DNA of 64,000 nucleotides, from NCBI GenBank assembly GCA_009781315.1, contig WQYI01000004.1, forward strand, positions 59,767 to 123,766, read 5' to 3'. Under the pieces are notes generated by a model, which had not been told where the DNA came from, ran no database searches, and saw nothing but the letters and a program-made list of their open reading frames with translations. A program made the position numbers and the translations under genes. The stretch is from Candidatus Endomicrobium embiratermitis (GTDB lineage Bacteria > Elusimicrobiota > Endomicrobiia > Endomicrobiales > Endomicrobiaceae). Below, piece by piece: positions 43,651 to 52,641 of this stretch (positions within the stretch are counted from its first letter, which is position 1; each line of letters begins with the position of its first letter).

Positions 43651-44640
43651 ATGAAAGTAAAAAATACAAAAACGCTTGCTTATATCGGTGAATTTGGTTT
43701 TATAGATATTATAAAAAAACGGTTTTCAAAGACAGGAAAAAACGCTATTTCCGGTATAGGCGACGACTGTTTTTGTTTTAAAAGCGGCGGTCAAAATATC
43801 TGTATAACTAAAGATATGCTGGTTCAGGACGTTCATTTTAAAATTGGATGGACTACGCCTTATGAACTCGGGCAAAAAGCCGTTGAAGTAAACGTAAGCG
43901 ATATTGCGTCAATGGGGCGGGTAAAGCCCGAATATATTTTTATAGGTTTGGGTTTGCCGTCTGATATCCCCATAGAGTTTGTAAAAAAACTTTATTCGGG
44001 CATTAAAAAATCCTGCGATAAATACGGTATTTTAATTTCCGGAGGCGATACTGTAAAGTCGGATAAAATAATTATATCCGTAACTCTTGTCGGCGTAGGA
44101 AATCAAAATGTTATTAAAAGAAGCGGCTCAAAAAACGGCGATTTAATAGGCGTAACAAATACTTTCGGAGACGCAGGCGCGGGAGTCGATATTTTGTATA
44201 AATACGGCACAAAACGCCGTTTTAGCCCGGATGAAAAATATCTGATAAAGAAACAAAGCTTACCCAAAGCAAGGCTTAAAGAAGCGAATAAAATATCAAA
44301 TTATCTGACTTCCATGACAGACGCTTCCGACGGATTATATATTTCCATAGGGCTTCTTACAAAAAGCGCGGATATATTTCTGGACAAAATTCCGGTTTCA
44401 AAACAGTTAAAGAAAGTCGTTAAAGATGAAAAACGGCAAATAGATTATGCGTTATTCGGAGCTGAAGATTACGAACTTGTTTTTACCGTTCCGCGGTCTA
44501 AAGCGAAGCTTTTAAAAAAACTTGTTCCGGAAATTTCGTTTATAGGAAAGATAAACAATTCAGGCAAAGACTGCAAAGTGAGATATTTTTATAATGGTAA
44601 AGAGCAAAAAACCGTTTACAGCGGATATAAGCATTTCTAA
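43651..44640 (+). CDS. thiL: thiamine-monophosphate kinase
   Basis: A 329-residue ATP-binding enzyme of the AIR synthetase fold that makes thiamine pyrophosphate. The start at 43651 avoids 36 codons of repeat sequence. GEFGFIDIIKKRF, AISGIGDDC, KDMLVQDVHFK, VNVSDIASMG and ISGGDTVKSD are typical. LTSMTDASDGLYISIG and LFGAEDYELVFTV come later, as expected. The 3' end overlaps tsaE by 47 bases. It complements the ThiC-family gene at 27.6 kb. Confidence 0.93.
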   Translation: MKVKNTKTLAYIGEFGFIDIIKKRFSKTGKNAISGIGDDCFCFKSGGQNICITKDMLVQDVHFKIGWTTPYELGQKAVEVNVSDIASMGRVKPEYIFIGLGLPSDIPIEFVKKLYSGIKKSCDKYGILISGGDTVKSDKIIISVTLVGVGNQNVIKRSGSKNGDLIGVTNTFGDAGAGVDILYKYGTKRRFSPDEKYLIKKQSLPKARLKEANKISNYLTSMTDASDGLYISIGLLTKSADIFLDKIPVSKQLKKVVKDEKRQIDYALFGAEDYELVFTVPRSKAKLLKKLVPEISFIGKINNSGKDCKVRYFYNGKEQKTVYSGYKHF

Positions 44641-45067
44641 AAAAAATATTTTTATAACTAAATCCGCAGACGAAACAAGAAAACTCGGGAAGAGTTTCGC
44701 TTCTGTTTTAAAAGCGGGCGACATAGTTTTCTTGAAGGGGGATTTGGGAAGCGGAAAAACTACTTTTGTTCAGGGAGTAGTTAAGGCTTTCGGCCATAAA
44801 GGTTATGTCAGAAGTTCCAGTTTTGCTTTGGTTAATGAATATAAAACCGGCGATGCCGGCGTAAAACTTTTTCATATGGATTTATACAGGCTTGCTCCGT
44901 CGGATATTTGGAGCATAGGCATTGAAGAATACGTTTACGGAGAAAATATATCTCTTATTGAATGGGCGGACAGGTTAACAGGAGACACGAAAAATGACAA
45001 TACATGGAGCGTTGATATAGAAGTTGACGGAGAAGAACGAAAAATTGCCATAAGGAAAGTAAAATGA
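44594..45067 (+). CDS. tsaE: tRNA t6A biosynthesis ATPase TsaE
   Basis: A 157-residue P-loop protein of the threonylcarbamoyladenosine machinery. The Walker A loop GDLGSGKTT is near residues 51-59. The VRSSSFALVNEY, HMDLYRL and LIEWADR motifs are typical of the family. No other in-frame ATG exists before the conserved region, so the long 47-base overlap with thiL is accepted. ATGA overlap with tsaB downstream puts two t6A genes in one coupled unit. Confidence 0.93.
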   Translation: MVKSKKPFTADISISKKNIFITKSADETRKLGKSFASVLKAGDIVFLKGDLGSGKTTFVQGVVKAFGHKGYVRSSSFALVNEYKTGDAGVKLFHMDLYRLAPSDIWSIGIEEYVYGENISLIEWADRLTGDTKNDNTWSVDIEVDGEERKIAIRKVK

Positions 45068-45714
45068 AAATTTTGGCTGTTGAGACTTCCGGTAAAACTT
45101 TCAGCGTCGCTTTAAATGATAACGGGAAAACTTTGGCGTCTTTTATATACGATTGCGGTCATATTCATTCCGAAATGCTAATTCCTGCGATAGAAAGAAT
45201 TTTAAAAGATACCGAAAATAAGTATCAAAGTATAGATAAATTTGCCGTTTCAACCGGTCCCGGAAGCTTTACCGGTATAAGAGTGGGAATGACCGCAGTT
45301 AAAACTATGGCGCAGGCTTTGAATAAGCCTGTCATAGCCATAGATACTTTGACGATTCTTGAAGAGTCCTTTATCGAAATAAAAGGCGTTAAACTTGTCG
45401 CGGCTGTGGATGCTTTGAGAAATGAAGTCTATGTCAAAAGCAAAGACGGGATTGTAATTAAAAATATAGATGATTTTATCGGTCAAAATAAGAAATACAA
45501 AAATAAGGTTATGATAATAGGCAATGCTTCAATAGTTTATAAAGATAAACTTGCAAAATCTCTCGGAAAGTTAAGCGTTTCTCTTACGCCGGTTTTTAGT
45601 ATACCCAAAGCCTCGGTTTTGGCGGTTATTGCCGGACATTATAAATCCGAACCGTTTTCAAAAATCCGTCCGGTTTATATCAGACGCTCTTGGGCAGAAG
45701 AAAAAAGCAATTAA
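45064..45714 (+). CDS. tsaB: tRNA t6A biosynthesis protein TsaB
   Basis: A 216-residue ASKHA-fold protein, the partner of TsaD and TsaE in making t6A at position 37 of ANN-reading tRNAs. The N-terminal ILAVETSGKTFSVAL and the STGPGSFTGIRVGMTAVKTMA motif are diagnostic. The C-terminus has KIRPVYIRRSWAEEK. It overlaps tsaE by four bases. The last codons and TAA are inside the first 7-bp units of an intergenic element (from 45706). tsaD is not in the window. Confidence 0.93.
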   Translation: MKILAVETSGKTFSVALNDNGKTLASFIYDCGHIHSEMLIPAIERILKDTENKYQSIDKFAVSTGPGSFTGIRVGMTAVKTMAQALNKPVIAIDTLTILEESFIEIKGVKLVAAVDALRNEVYVKSKDGIVIKNIDDFIGQNKKYKNKVMIIGNASIVYKDKLAKSLGKLSVSLTPVFSIPKASVLAVIAGHYKSEPFSKIRPVYIRRSWAEEKSN

Positions 45715-45790
45715 CAAATAGCAGTTTACAATTAACAACAAAAAACAAATAAATATTTGTAATTTGTAAATTATTAATTGTTAATTGCCG
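45706..45790. repeat. heptad-armed inverted element (H) between tsaB and the 3D-domain gene
   Basis: Left AGCAATT, AACAAAT, AGCAGTT, TACAATT. Right TTTGTAA, TTTGTAA, ATTATTA, ATTGTTA. It contains the tsaB stop. Confidence 0.85.
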
Positions 45791-45794
45791 TTAA

Positions 45795-46640
45795 CTACCA
45801 AGTTTCCGAAGGTTCAAGAATATATACTGTTACGTCTCTGAACGTCCAGGAAAGTTCTTCATAAGCGTTATTTACGCCCAAATCCACCCTGTTGCCTTTG
45901 ATAAGATTACCGGTGTCTCCGGCATAGCCGTAACCATAGCCTGAAACAAAAAGCCTTGTTTTTAACGGTATTACTTTCGGGTCAACGGCGATTATTCCTC
46001 TCTGCATTTTTTGTCCGAGAAAAGTAACCGTGCCGTCGCCCCATGCAAGAGGATCGCCCGGATAATACGCCGTGGCTACCATTTTTTTACTCTTCATTTT
46101 TGACAAATCATAAATTTTTTCGGGTTTATTATCTTTTGTTAAAAGAACAAGTCTGTAATATTCTTTTGTCGCGGAACGTTCGTTAAGAGTTTCTCTGTGA
46201 TGCAAAAGGCCGTCGTGGTAAGTATCCCAAACGTTCTTTGACGTGTTTTTTTCAATCCCTTTTTGAAGTTCTACTTTTCTTAAATTTGAGTTATACTTTC
46301 TGCTCCAAGTTATTCTGAAAGGCGCGTTTTCATTTATATGTTTTTTTTCTTTTGTTACGCGTATAATTTTTGCGGTTTGGGAAGGTTTTAAAGGTTTATT
46401 GATATCTTTTGTGACGATATCGTTTTCTTCCAATGAAACCGCGTTCTTTTCCAAAATATTTTTTAAAGGAATATTTTTGTAAGGCATGACGGCGATAATA
46501 ACGCCGTCGGATTCTATATAGGCGTTTACTCGCGATAAATTTATTGAGGAAAAAACGCTTGATAAAATCAAAATACCAAGCGCCACGGAAACAAGCTGTA
46601 TGATTTTTTTGAGTTCGACTTTTTTATTCATTTTCATCAA
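45795..46640 (-). CDS. YabE/RpfB-like 3D-domain protein
   Basis: A 281-residue protein with one N-terminal membrane anchor (about 12-30). A DUF348-like ubiquitin-fold region (YIESDGVIIAVMPYKNIPLKNIL) comes next, then a G5-like stretch (VELQKGIEKNTSKNVWDTYHDG). The C-terminal 3D domain has MVATAYYPGDPLAWGDGTVT, GIIAVDPKVIPLKTRLFVSGYG and GNRVDLGV, with the three Asp residues of the MltA-like fold. It probably acts as a cell-wall lytic or binding enzyme in the periplasm. The start overlaps the TatD-linked radical SAM gene by 17 bases; ATGs at 46637 and 46631 are alternatives. Confidence 0.88.
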   Translation of the reverse strand: MMKMNKKVELKKIIQLVSVALGILILSSVFSSINLSRVNAYIESDGVIIAVMPYKNIPLKNILEKNAVSLEENDIVTKDINKPLKPSQTAKIIRVTKEKKHINENAPFRITWSRKYNSNLRKVELQKGIEKNTSKNVWDTYHDGLLHHRETLNERSATKEYYRLVLLTKDNKPEKIYDLSKMKSKKMVATAYYPGDPLAWGDGTVTFLGQKMQRGIIAVDPKVIPLKTRLFVSGYGYGYAGDTGNLIKGNRVDLGVNNAYEELSWTFRDVTVYILEPSETW

Positions 46641-47223
46641 GATACGGCCGCATTCTGAATAAAACGCCTGCGTCTTTGGCTATTTTTTCAATTTTGGAAA
46701 CATCAAGACCCGGAAGCTCTACGACCGTAATGACTACCGTAGGGATGTATTTTTTTGCTTCTTTTGCGAAGTTTATGATTTCATCAAAAGATTCTTCTTT
46801 AAACATAGGCCTGTTAAGCTCATTGTGTTCTTTGGGATTAGTTCCGTTAAGGCTTATTGAAATTACGTCGATTAATCCTTTAAGCTCGGGAAGAATGTTT
46901 TTGCCGTGATAACGGTTTGCAAGCCCCGCGGTATTTATTCTGACCTTTCCGCCGTTGTCTTTAATCCATTTTGCGATTTCTTTAACGGCTTGAAGGTTGA
47001 CCAGCGCGTCGCCGTAACCGCAAAATATAATTTCGTCATATTTTTTAGGGTCGCTAATCGATTTTATGACGTCCTGTACCGACGGCTCTTTCTCGAGTTT
47101 TAAATCGTTTCCGTTAAATTTGTTGTCCCATTTGTATTTTATACAGTAAGGGCATGCCATCATGCATCTGTTTGTTATATTCAGGTAAAGATTGCTGCCC
47201 ATTGCGTAAGATATGGTATTCAT
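46624..47223 (-). CDS. TatD-linked radical SAM protein
   Basis: A 199-residue compact radical SAM protein. The cluster motif CMMACPYC (C-x3-C-x2-C) is near residue 17 in a LNITNRC context. EIIFCGYGDALVNL, GGKVRINTAGLANRY and ISISLNGTNPKEHNELNRP follow. This matches the TIGR04038 group, found next to tatD and of unknown reaction. tatD lies 167 bases upstream on the same strand, across a repeat doublet. It may act on a nucleic-acid or peptide substrate with TatD, but this is not known. Confidence 0.85.
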   Translation of the reverse strand: MNTISYAMGSNLYLNITNRCMMACPYCIKYKWDNKFNGNDLKLEKEPSVQDVIKSISDPKKYDEIIFCGYGDALVNLQAVKEIAKWIKDNGGKVRINTAGLANRYHGKNILPELKGLIDVISISLNGTNPKEHNELNRPMFKEESFDEIINFAKEAKKYIPTVVITVVELPGLDVSKIEKIAKDAGVLFRMRPYLDENE

Positions 47224-47268
47224 ATAATTTCCTTAATCGGGTTTTTTGCAAAACCCTGTTGTTGCCGT

Positions 47269-47357
47269 GTCATTCCGTTGAAAAACGGAATCCACTTTTG
47301 TTGTTGCCGCAGTATAAATTTAAAGGCAACGTGGATACCGGCTTTCGCCGGTATGAC
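47269..47357. repeat. REPIN-like doublet between tatD and its linked radical SAM gene
   Basis: GTCATTCCGTTGAAAAACGG left module, and GATACCGGCTTTCGCCGGTA then TGAC right module. Confidence 0.85.
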
Positions 47358-47389
47358 AAATAATGGTTTTCCAAAAGACCCAATTGTGG

Positions 47390-48166
47390 TTAACTTCTAA
47401 ATTCCTTTAAAAATAAATCTTTCGCGTTCTTTGTCGTTATTTTTTCCGCTTCTTCAAAAGAAATATTTTTTATTTCTGCTATTTGTTTTAAAACTTCTGT
47501 TACATACGCAGGTTCGTTTCTTTGCCCTCTGTATTTTTGCGGAGCAAGATAGGGGCAGTCTGTTTCAACCAAAAGCTTTTCAAGCGGGATTTCGGCAGCT
47601 ACCTGTTTTAATTTGTCGGATTTAGGATAAGTGACAGGTCCGTCAATGCCTAACAGAAAACCCATTTCAACGCAGATTTTTGCTTCTTCAATGTTTCCTG
47701 AAAAACAATGAATTACGCCCTTGGGAAGAGGAATATAATTTTTTAATAACGTAATCACTTCTTCATAAGCGCTTCGGCAATGGATTATAACGGGCTTATT
47801 ATGTTTTACAGCCATATCAAGCTGTTTAATAAAAACTTCTCTTTGAATGTGTCTTGGCGAAAAATCATAGTGATAATCAAGCCCTATTTCACCTATGGCT
47901 ATAGTCTTTTTATTTTGTATCAGAAGTTCAAGTTTTTCAAAATATAGCGGGCTGGCTTTAGATGCATCGTGCGGATGTATTCCGAATGAAATATAAACAT
48001 TATCTCTTTTTGAAAACTCTAACGCTTTATCCCATTCTGCAGGGTCGCAGGCTATTTCAAAAATCATATTTACGCCGGCATCTGAAGCTTTTTTTACAAC
48101 TTCATCTCTGTCCGCGTCAAATTTAGAATCTGATAAATGAGCGTGCGTGTCTATAATCATCTTCAT
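47390..48166 (-). CDS. tatD: TatD-family metal-dependent deoxyribonuclease
   Basis: A 258-residue TIM-barrel hydrolase. IDTHAHLSD holds the first metal His pair. AIGEIGLDYHYDFS, KPVIIHCRSA, GVIHCFSG and LVETDCPYLAPQKYRGQRNEP give the remaining metal ligands in the family order. Known TatD proteins are 3'-5' DNases involved in DNA repair or fragmentation, and some act on D-aminoacyl-tRNA-like substrates. It is next to a TatD-linked radical SAM gene, supporting a shared role. metG lies upstream across a repeat doublet. Confidence 0.94.
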   Translation of the reverse strand: MKMIIDTHAHLSDSKFDADRDEVVKKASDAGVNMIFEIACDPAEWDKALEFSKRDNVYISFGIHPHDASKASPLYFEKLELLIQNKKTIAIGEIGLDYHYDFSPRHIQREVFIKQLDMAVKHNKPVIIHCRSAYEEVITLLKNYIPLPKGVIHCFSGNIEEAKICVEMGFLLGIDGPVTYPKSDKLKQVAAEIPLEKLLVETDCPYLAPQKYRGQRNEPAYVTEVLKQIAEIKNISFEEAEKITTKNAKDLFLKEFRS

Positions 48167-48181
48167 TACTCTTCATGTTTT

Positions 48182-48289
48182 GTCATTCCCGAAATTCGTT
48201 ATCGGGAATTCATTGTTACTAAAAAATATATAATTCCTTATGTTTTTAACGACAAACGTGGATCTCCGATAAAGACACTCGGGGATGAC
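48182..48289. repeat. REPIN-like doublet between metG and tatD
   Basis: GTCATTCCCGAAATTCGTTA left module, and GGATCTCCGATAAAGACACT then CGGGGATGAC right module. Confidence 0.85.
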
Positions 48290-48313
48290 AAGTAGGTTTT
48301 TACATTTTATATT

Positions 48314-49861
48314 TTACTTGTCGTCCTGTATTCTCGGAAACAATATTCCCGGGGTTTCAAGTTTTGAGCCCGCAGGGGAAAAACCTTCAGCAGGAATTAT
48401 TTTATCTTTAAAATATTTTTTTGCCGTTTCCGTTATATTTCCGTTTGCGCCCGTTATTGCCCAGATTTTTTCGGACAATGTCGGCATAAAGCAAAGCAAA
48501 TGGATTAAAATTAAGTCCGCCGCCTGCAAATAAGAAAAAATGCACGCGGGAAGCTTTTCCGGATTAGTTTTTGCAAGTTTCCACGGAGCGTCGTTTTCTA
48601 TCTGCTGGTTGACGACGGTCAACGCTTTTTGAAGCGCTTCAGACGCTTTATGCAGATACAATTCGTCCATAGCCGGAGAAAATTCTTCCTCTAAAATTTT
48701 TGCTACTTTTTTTACGAGTTCCAAATCGGGTTTTGTGTCCGGAACTTTCAAATCGAAATTTTTCTCGGCCATTTTTAACGTTCTTGAGATTAAGTTTCCG
48801 AGATTGTTTGCAAGATCGGTGTTGTATTTTGCGGTAAGCGCGTCCAGGGAAATATCGCCGTCAGGTCCGAAAGGAATAAGCGTTACTGCAAGATATCTTG
48901 CCGCGTCAACGCCGTATTTGTCGACAATCTGCCGCGGAGATATAACGTTGCCTAAAGATTTAGACATTTTGTCTCCGTTGATTGTGAAAAATCCGTGCGA
49001 ATAAATTTTTTTAGGAGTCGCGAACCCGCAGCCCATAAGTATTGCCGGCCATATTACCGAATGAAACCAAAGAATATCTTTTGCCATTAAATGGATGTCC
49101 GCGGGCCAGTATTTGTTAAAATTATCTGAATTTTCCGGGTAACCTATTCCTGTTATATAGTTGATAAGAGCGTCAACCCAGACATAAACCGTCTGCTTTT
49201 TGTCAAAAGGAACGGGAATGCCCCAGTCTATAGCTGCTCTTGAAAAACTTACGTCTTCAAGCCCGAGTTTAATTTTTCCGACTATTTCGTTTTTTCTTTC
49301 TTCAGGCTGTATTTCAATGTGTTCTTTATGGTTTTTATCGGTAATTCTTTCAAGAAGCGCGTCCTGAAAAGCCGAGAGTTTGAAAAAGTAATTTTCTTCC
49401 GACTGCAAAACGGGTTTTGTTTTGTGAAAAGCACAGCAGCCGTTTTCATCTAAATCTTTTTCCGGGTAAAATCTTTCGCAGCCTACGCAGTAAAGAGCTT
49501 CGTAAGTTTTTTTGAAAATCAGGCCTTTTTCAAAAAGAATATTGACTATTTTTTCAGTCGCGGCTATGTGGTCGGCGTCCGTAGTGCGTATAAATCTGTC
49601 GTATGAAATATTCAGCAATTTCCACGCTTCTTTGAATTGCTCGCTGGTTTCGTCGACAAGTTCTTGAGGCGTTTTGCCTTTTTCTTTTGCGGACGCCGCG
49701 ATTTTTGCGCCGTGCTCGTCTGTTCCTGTCAGGAAAAATACGTCGAAATTGTTGAGCTTTTTCCAGCGCGACATAATATCCGCGGCTATCGTAGTATATG
49801 AATGCCCTATATGCGGAACGTCATTGACGTAATATATAGGTGTGGTTATATAAAATTTCAT
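48314..49861 (-). CDS. metG: methionyl-tRNA synthetase
   Basis: A 515-residue class Ia synthetase. The HIGH-like motif is PHIGHSYTT near residue 16, and the KMSKS motif sits in INGDKMSKSLGN near residue 300. A zinc knuckle region CVGCERFYPEKDL...GCCAFH is present near residue 127. There is no C-terminal tRNA-binding dimerisation domain, so it is the short form. It overlaps ricT by four bases (ATGA) and is translationally coupled to it. Confidence 0.96.
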   Translation of the reverse strand: MKFYITTPIYYVNDVPHIGHSYTTIAADIMSRWKKLNNFDVFFLTGTDEHGAKIAASAKEKGKTPQELVDETSEQFKEAWKLLNISYDRFIRTTDADHIAATEKIVNILFEKGLIFKKTYEALYCVGCERFYPEKDLDENGCCAFHKTKPVLQSEENYFFKLSAFQDALLERITDKNHKEHIEIQPEERKNEIVGKIKLGLEDVSFSRAAIDWGIPVPFDKKQTVYVWVDALINYITGIGYPENSDNFNKYWPADIHLMAKDILWFHSVIWPAILMGCGFATPKKIYSHGFFTINGDKMSKSLGNVISPRQIVDKYGVDAARYLAVTLIPFGPDGDISLDALTAKYNTDLANNLGNLISRTLKMAEKNFDLKVPDTKPDLELVKKVAKILEEEFSPAMDELYLHKASEALQKALTVVNQQIENDAPWKLAKTNPEKLPACIFSYLQAADLILIHLLCFMPTLSEKIWAITGANGNITETAKKYFKDKIIPAEGFSPAGSKLETPGILFPRIQDDK

Positions 49862-50667
49862 TTCGTTTCCTTTTTATTCTTATCTTTAATAACCTGAATT
49901 GGGAAGGTTTTAAATTCTCTTTCCCCAAAATCGACCGTTACGGTTTCTTTTATACAGTCGATTGCCGCGATTTTTGCTTTACCATTGGGCGTTAAAACCG
50001 TTTCACCCAGAGCCGGGAGGTCTTTTTTTATGTTTTTATACGTGTCGTTTTCGTAAGCTATGCAGCACATAAGCCTTCCGCAGAGCCCTGAAAGTTTGGC
50101 GGTATTTAAAGATAAGTCCTGCTCTTTTGCCATATCCATTGTGACGGAATTAAAATCTTTCATAAAACTCTGACAGCACAAAACCTGTCCGCATGTTCCT
50201 ATCCCTCCGACCATTTTTGATTCATCACGGACTCCTATCTGCACCATTTGTATTCTGGTTTTTAAAATATGCCCGAGGTCTTTTATAAGTTCTCTGAAAT
50301 CAACTCTCGTTTCGGAAGTATAGTAAACGAAAAGTTTTGAACGGTCGAAAGTGTATTGCACGCATGTGAGTTTCATGTCAAGTTCATGATCGTCCGCTTT
50401 TTGCAAAACTATTGTTTGGGCTTTTGCTTCTCTTTTTTGGTTTTCGGATATTCTTTTTTTATCATCTTCGGTCATTTTTCTTAAAACTTTACCTATCGGA
50501 TCTTTGCCTTTTTGTATATTTTTTTCTTTCTCGCAGACGATTCCCGCTTCGATTCCGTGTTCTGTTTCAAGTATTATTTTATCGCCGGGTTTTAAATCCA
50601 TATGACCGACTTCGGCGTAAACTTTATCTTTTATTCTTCTTAACATCACACCCACTGCCATTGGCAT
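49858..50667 (-). CDS. ricT: PSP1-domain protein, RicT/YaaT family
   Basis: A 269-residue protein. The PSP1 core is around residues 60-150 (TFDRSKLFVYYTSETRVDFRELIKDL, RIQMVQIGVRDESK). Cysteine motifs CGQVLCCQSF and CGRLMCC are the [4Fe-4S]-associated residues of RicT in Bacillus, where it acts with RicA and RicF in RNA processing. AGGAG precedes the ATG. Located upstream of metG with ATGA overlap, and next to holB and tmk, the same neighbourhood (tmk-holB-yaaT) as in Firmicutes. Confidence 0.93.
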   Translation of the reverse strand: MPMAVGVMLRRIKDKVYAEVGHMDLKPGDKIILETEHGIEAGIVCEKEKNIQKGKDPIGKVLRKMTEDDKKRISENQKREAKAQTIVLQKADDHELDMKLTCVQYTFDRSKLFVYYTSETRVDFRELIKDLGHILKTRIQMVQIGVRDESKMVGGIGTCGQVLCCQSFMKDFNSVTMDMAKEQDLSLNTAKLSGLCGRLMCCIAYENDTYKNIKKDLPALGETVLTPNGKAKIAAIDCIKETVTVDFGEREFKTFPIQVIKDKNKKETK

Positions 50668-50682
50668 ATTATTATCTCCTAA

Positions 50683-50807
50683 ATTAACAATTTACAAATT
50701 ACAATTAACAATTGTAGTGTTTCGGCTTCGCCGAAACTTAATTAATCGGTTTTCGCTTTGCGAAAACTCCAAATTTAAACTTTGTTATTTGAACTTTGTT
50801 AATTGTC
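50683..50807. repeat. heptad-armed inverted element (I) between holB and ricT
   Basis: Left ATTAACA, ATTTACA, AATTACA, ATTAACA (50683-50710). Right TTTAAAC, TTTGTTA, TTTGAAC, TTTGTTA (50774-50801). Core palindromes GTTTCGGCTTCGCCGAAAC and GTTTTCGCTTTGCGAAAAC. Confidence 0.9.
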
Positions 50808-50810
50808 GTT

Positions 50811-51779
50811 TTAAATCTTAATAAACATCTTCGACGTTTTTTTGAGTTCGGTCAAATCGAAAAATAAATTGTCTAAAACCGTCTGCGCGTTGACGTTTTT
50901 CAACAGCAGCGACCTTGAATTGCTTAAATATTCCAAAGTTTTTATCGCGCTTGACGGATAAAGTCTGAAATCTTTTTTAGCTTCCGCAATCATAGCGTCT
51001 ATATATTCTATTACTTCGCCTCTTGCCAGGCTTCTTGAAAGTTCTAAAATATCGGAAATGTTAAGGTCTTCGTTTTTAAGTTTGAGCCACAACGCAAGCC
51101 CTTCGCTTTCACTGTCTTCGATAAGTTTTTCCGCGTTTTCTATAGAGCCTTCGCAAAGAGCGGCTATTTCCTGCGCTTTAGACGACGTTAAAGAATGATT
51201 CAGCATAAGATAGCTTGAAATTTCGTTTTGCCCGAGCGGCTGGAAAAACAGAGTTTGCGAACGCGAAACGATAGTCTGCGGTATTGTCTCTTTATGGCGC
51301 GCGATGAGAATGATTATGGTATTGTCCGGCGGCTCTTCAAGAGTTTTTAAAAGCGAGTTTGCCGACGCGGCGTTCATCTTTTCCGCAGGCTCGACTATGA
51401 AAAATTTCCATTTTGCCTCGTGAGCCTTTATCGATATTTCTTTTTGCATGTATCTTATGGTTTCGATTTTAAGCGTCTTTTGTTTTCCCAAATCTTCGTC
51501 TAGCATTTCCGCTTGTTTTGCGAAATCTATAAAATGCAGGTCAGGGTGCGAGTGTCTTGATATTTTTTCGCAGTTAAGACATTTTCCGCACGCGCCTGCG
51601 TCGGTTTTTGAAAAATCATTTAAGGAACAATTTAAAATTTTTACGAATTCAACCGCGGTAAAACGCTTTCCGACTCCGTTTTGTCCCATAAATATGTAAG
51701 CGTGCGGAATTTTACCGCTTTTTATCTGACTTGTCAGTATATTTTTTATTTTTTGCTGACCTAATACGTTTTCGAACAC
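50811..51779 (-). CDS. holB: DNA polymerase III delta-prime subunit
   Basis: A 322-residue AAA+ clamp-loader subunit. The P-loop is GQNGVGKR (32-39) with Arg in place of Ser/Thr, common in this subunit. A zinc module (CSLNDFSKTDAGACGKCLNC) follows near residue 50. ILKTLEEPP-like SLLKTLEEPPDNTIIILIA and VSRSQTLFF (sensor) are typical. It lies between tmk and ricT, a conserved order. Gene order and motifs make the call firm. Confidence 0.93.
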   Translation of the reverse strand: MFENVLGQQKIKNILTSQIKSGKIPHAYIFMGQNGVGKRFTAVEFVKILNCSLNDFSKTDAGACGKCLNCEKISRHSHPDLHFIDFAKQAEMLDEDLGKQKTLKIETIRYMQKEISIKAHEAKWKFFIVEPAEKMNAASANSLLKTLEEPPDNTIIILIARHKETIPQTIVSRSQTLFFQPLGQNEISSYLMLNHSLTSSKAQEIAALCEGSIENAEKLIEDSESEGLALWLKLKNEDLNISDILELSRSLARGEVIEYIDAMIAEAKKDFRLYPSSAIKTLEYLSNSRSLLLKNVNAQTVLDNLFFDLTELKKTSKMFIKI

Positions 51780-51796
51780 AAAACCCTCAAAAGATT

Positions 51797-51903
51797 GTCA
51801 TACCCGAATGTTTTTATCGGATATCCATGTGTACTTAAAATTTTTTATTTATTAAGTTCTTCAAAAAAAACTTGGATTCCCGATTACGAATTTCGGGAAT
51901 GAC
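51797..51903. repeat. REPIN-like doublet between tmk and holB
   Basis: GTCATACCCGAATGTTTTTA left module, and GGATTCCCGATTACGAATTT then CGGGAATGAC right module. It encodes the tmk C-terminus and stop on the minus strand. Confidence 0.85.
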
Positions 51904-52546
51904 GACTTATTTTTTTATCTATTTCTTTTTTTATCAAATCCCACGTTTTGTTTACGTCCGGGTTTGTCTTAATAATTTTTATTCTTTTAGGATATTTTTT
52001 AGCCTGTGAAAGATACCCTTTTCTTACGTCTTTATGAAACCGAAGCGATTCTCTTTCTATTCTGTCTCCGCTTTTTCCGTAAGATTCTTTATCCAAATTT
52101 TTGGCTTTGTCTAACCCGACGTTCGGTTCAATGTCCAAATATATCGTTAAAACAGGTTTTAATTCTAAAGACGCGGTCGTATTTAATTTATTTATAAGCT
52201 GTAAATCCAGTTTTCTGCCGTAGCCTTGGTATGCTATTGTGGCGTCGGTAAATCTGTCGCAAATTACAAACTTTCCTTTTTTTAACGCGGGAAGAACTAT
52301 TTCGCTTATATGCTGGGATCTTGCTGCTTCATATAAAAGAAGCTCGCTCAAAGGCGTAAGGTTTGAGTCCGGGTTTAACAATATTTGTCTGATAGACTCT
52401 GCCAAGACCGTTCCGCCCGGCTCTCTGGTACGCAATACTTTAAAACCTTTTTTTTCAAGATATTCTTTCAGAAGTATCGATTGGGTTGTTTTTCCTGAAC
52501 CTTCTCCGCCTTCTATAGTGATGAAAAGAGGTTTGTTTTTGTTCAT
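51884..52546 (-). CDS. tmk: thymidylate kinase
   Basis: A 220-residue P-loop kinase that makes dTDP. GGEGSGKTT lies at residues 12-20, TREPGGT (dTMP site) near 40, and DRFTDATIAYQGYGR near 97. The lid region SGDRIERESLRF is close to the usual form. It is slightly longer than usual because the last residues (SRHSRNS) and the stop are encoded by a palindromic intergenic element. Upstream of holB, as in many genomes. Confidence 0.95.
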   Translation of the reverse strand: MNKNKPLFITIEGGEGSGKTTQSILLKEYLEKKGFKVLRTREPGGTVLAESIRQILLNPDSNLTPLSELLLYEAARSQHISEIVLPALKKGKFVICDRFTDATIAYQGYGRKLDLQLINKLNTTASLELKPVLTIYLDIEPNVGLDKAKNLDKESYGKSGDRIERESLRFHKDVRKGYLSQAKKYPKRIKIIKTNPDVNKTWDLIKKEIDKKISRHSRNS

Positions 52547-52641
52547 TTTTTATAATTTTATAAAAAAAGAGCGGAAATGGCAATTTTTCAACTATCAGTT
52601 TAGTTTTTGATATAATGTACGAAATTTAAAAGGGAGTAAAA

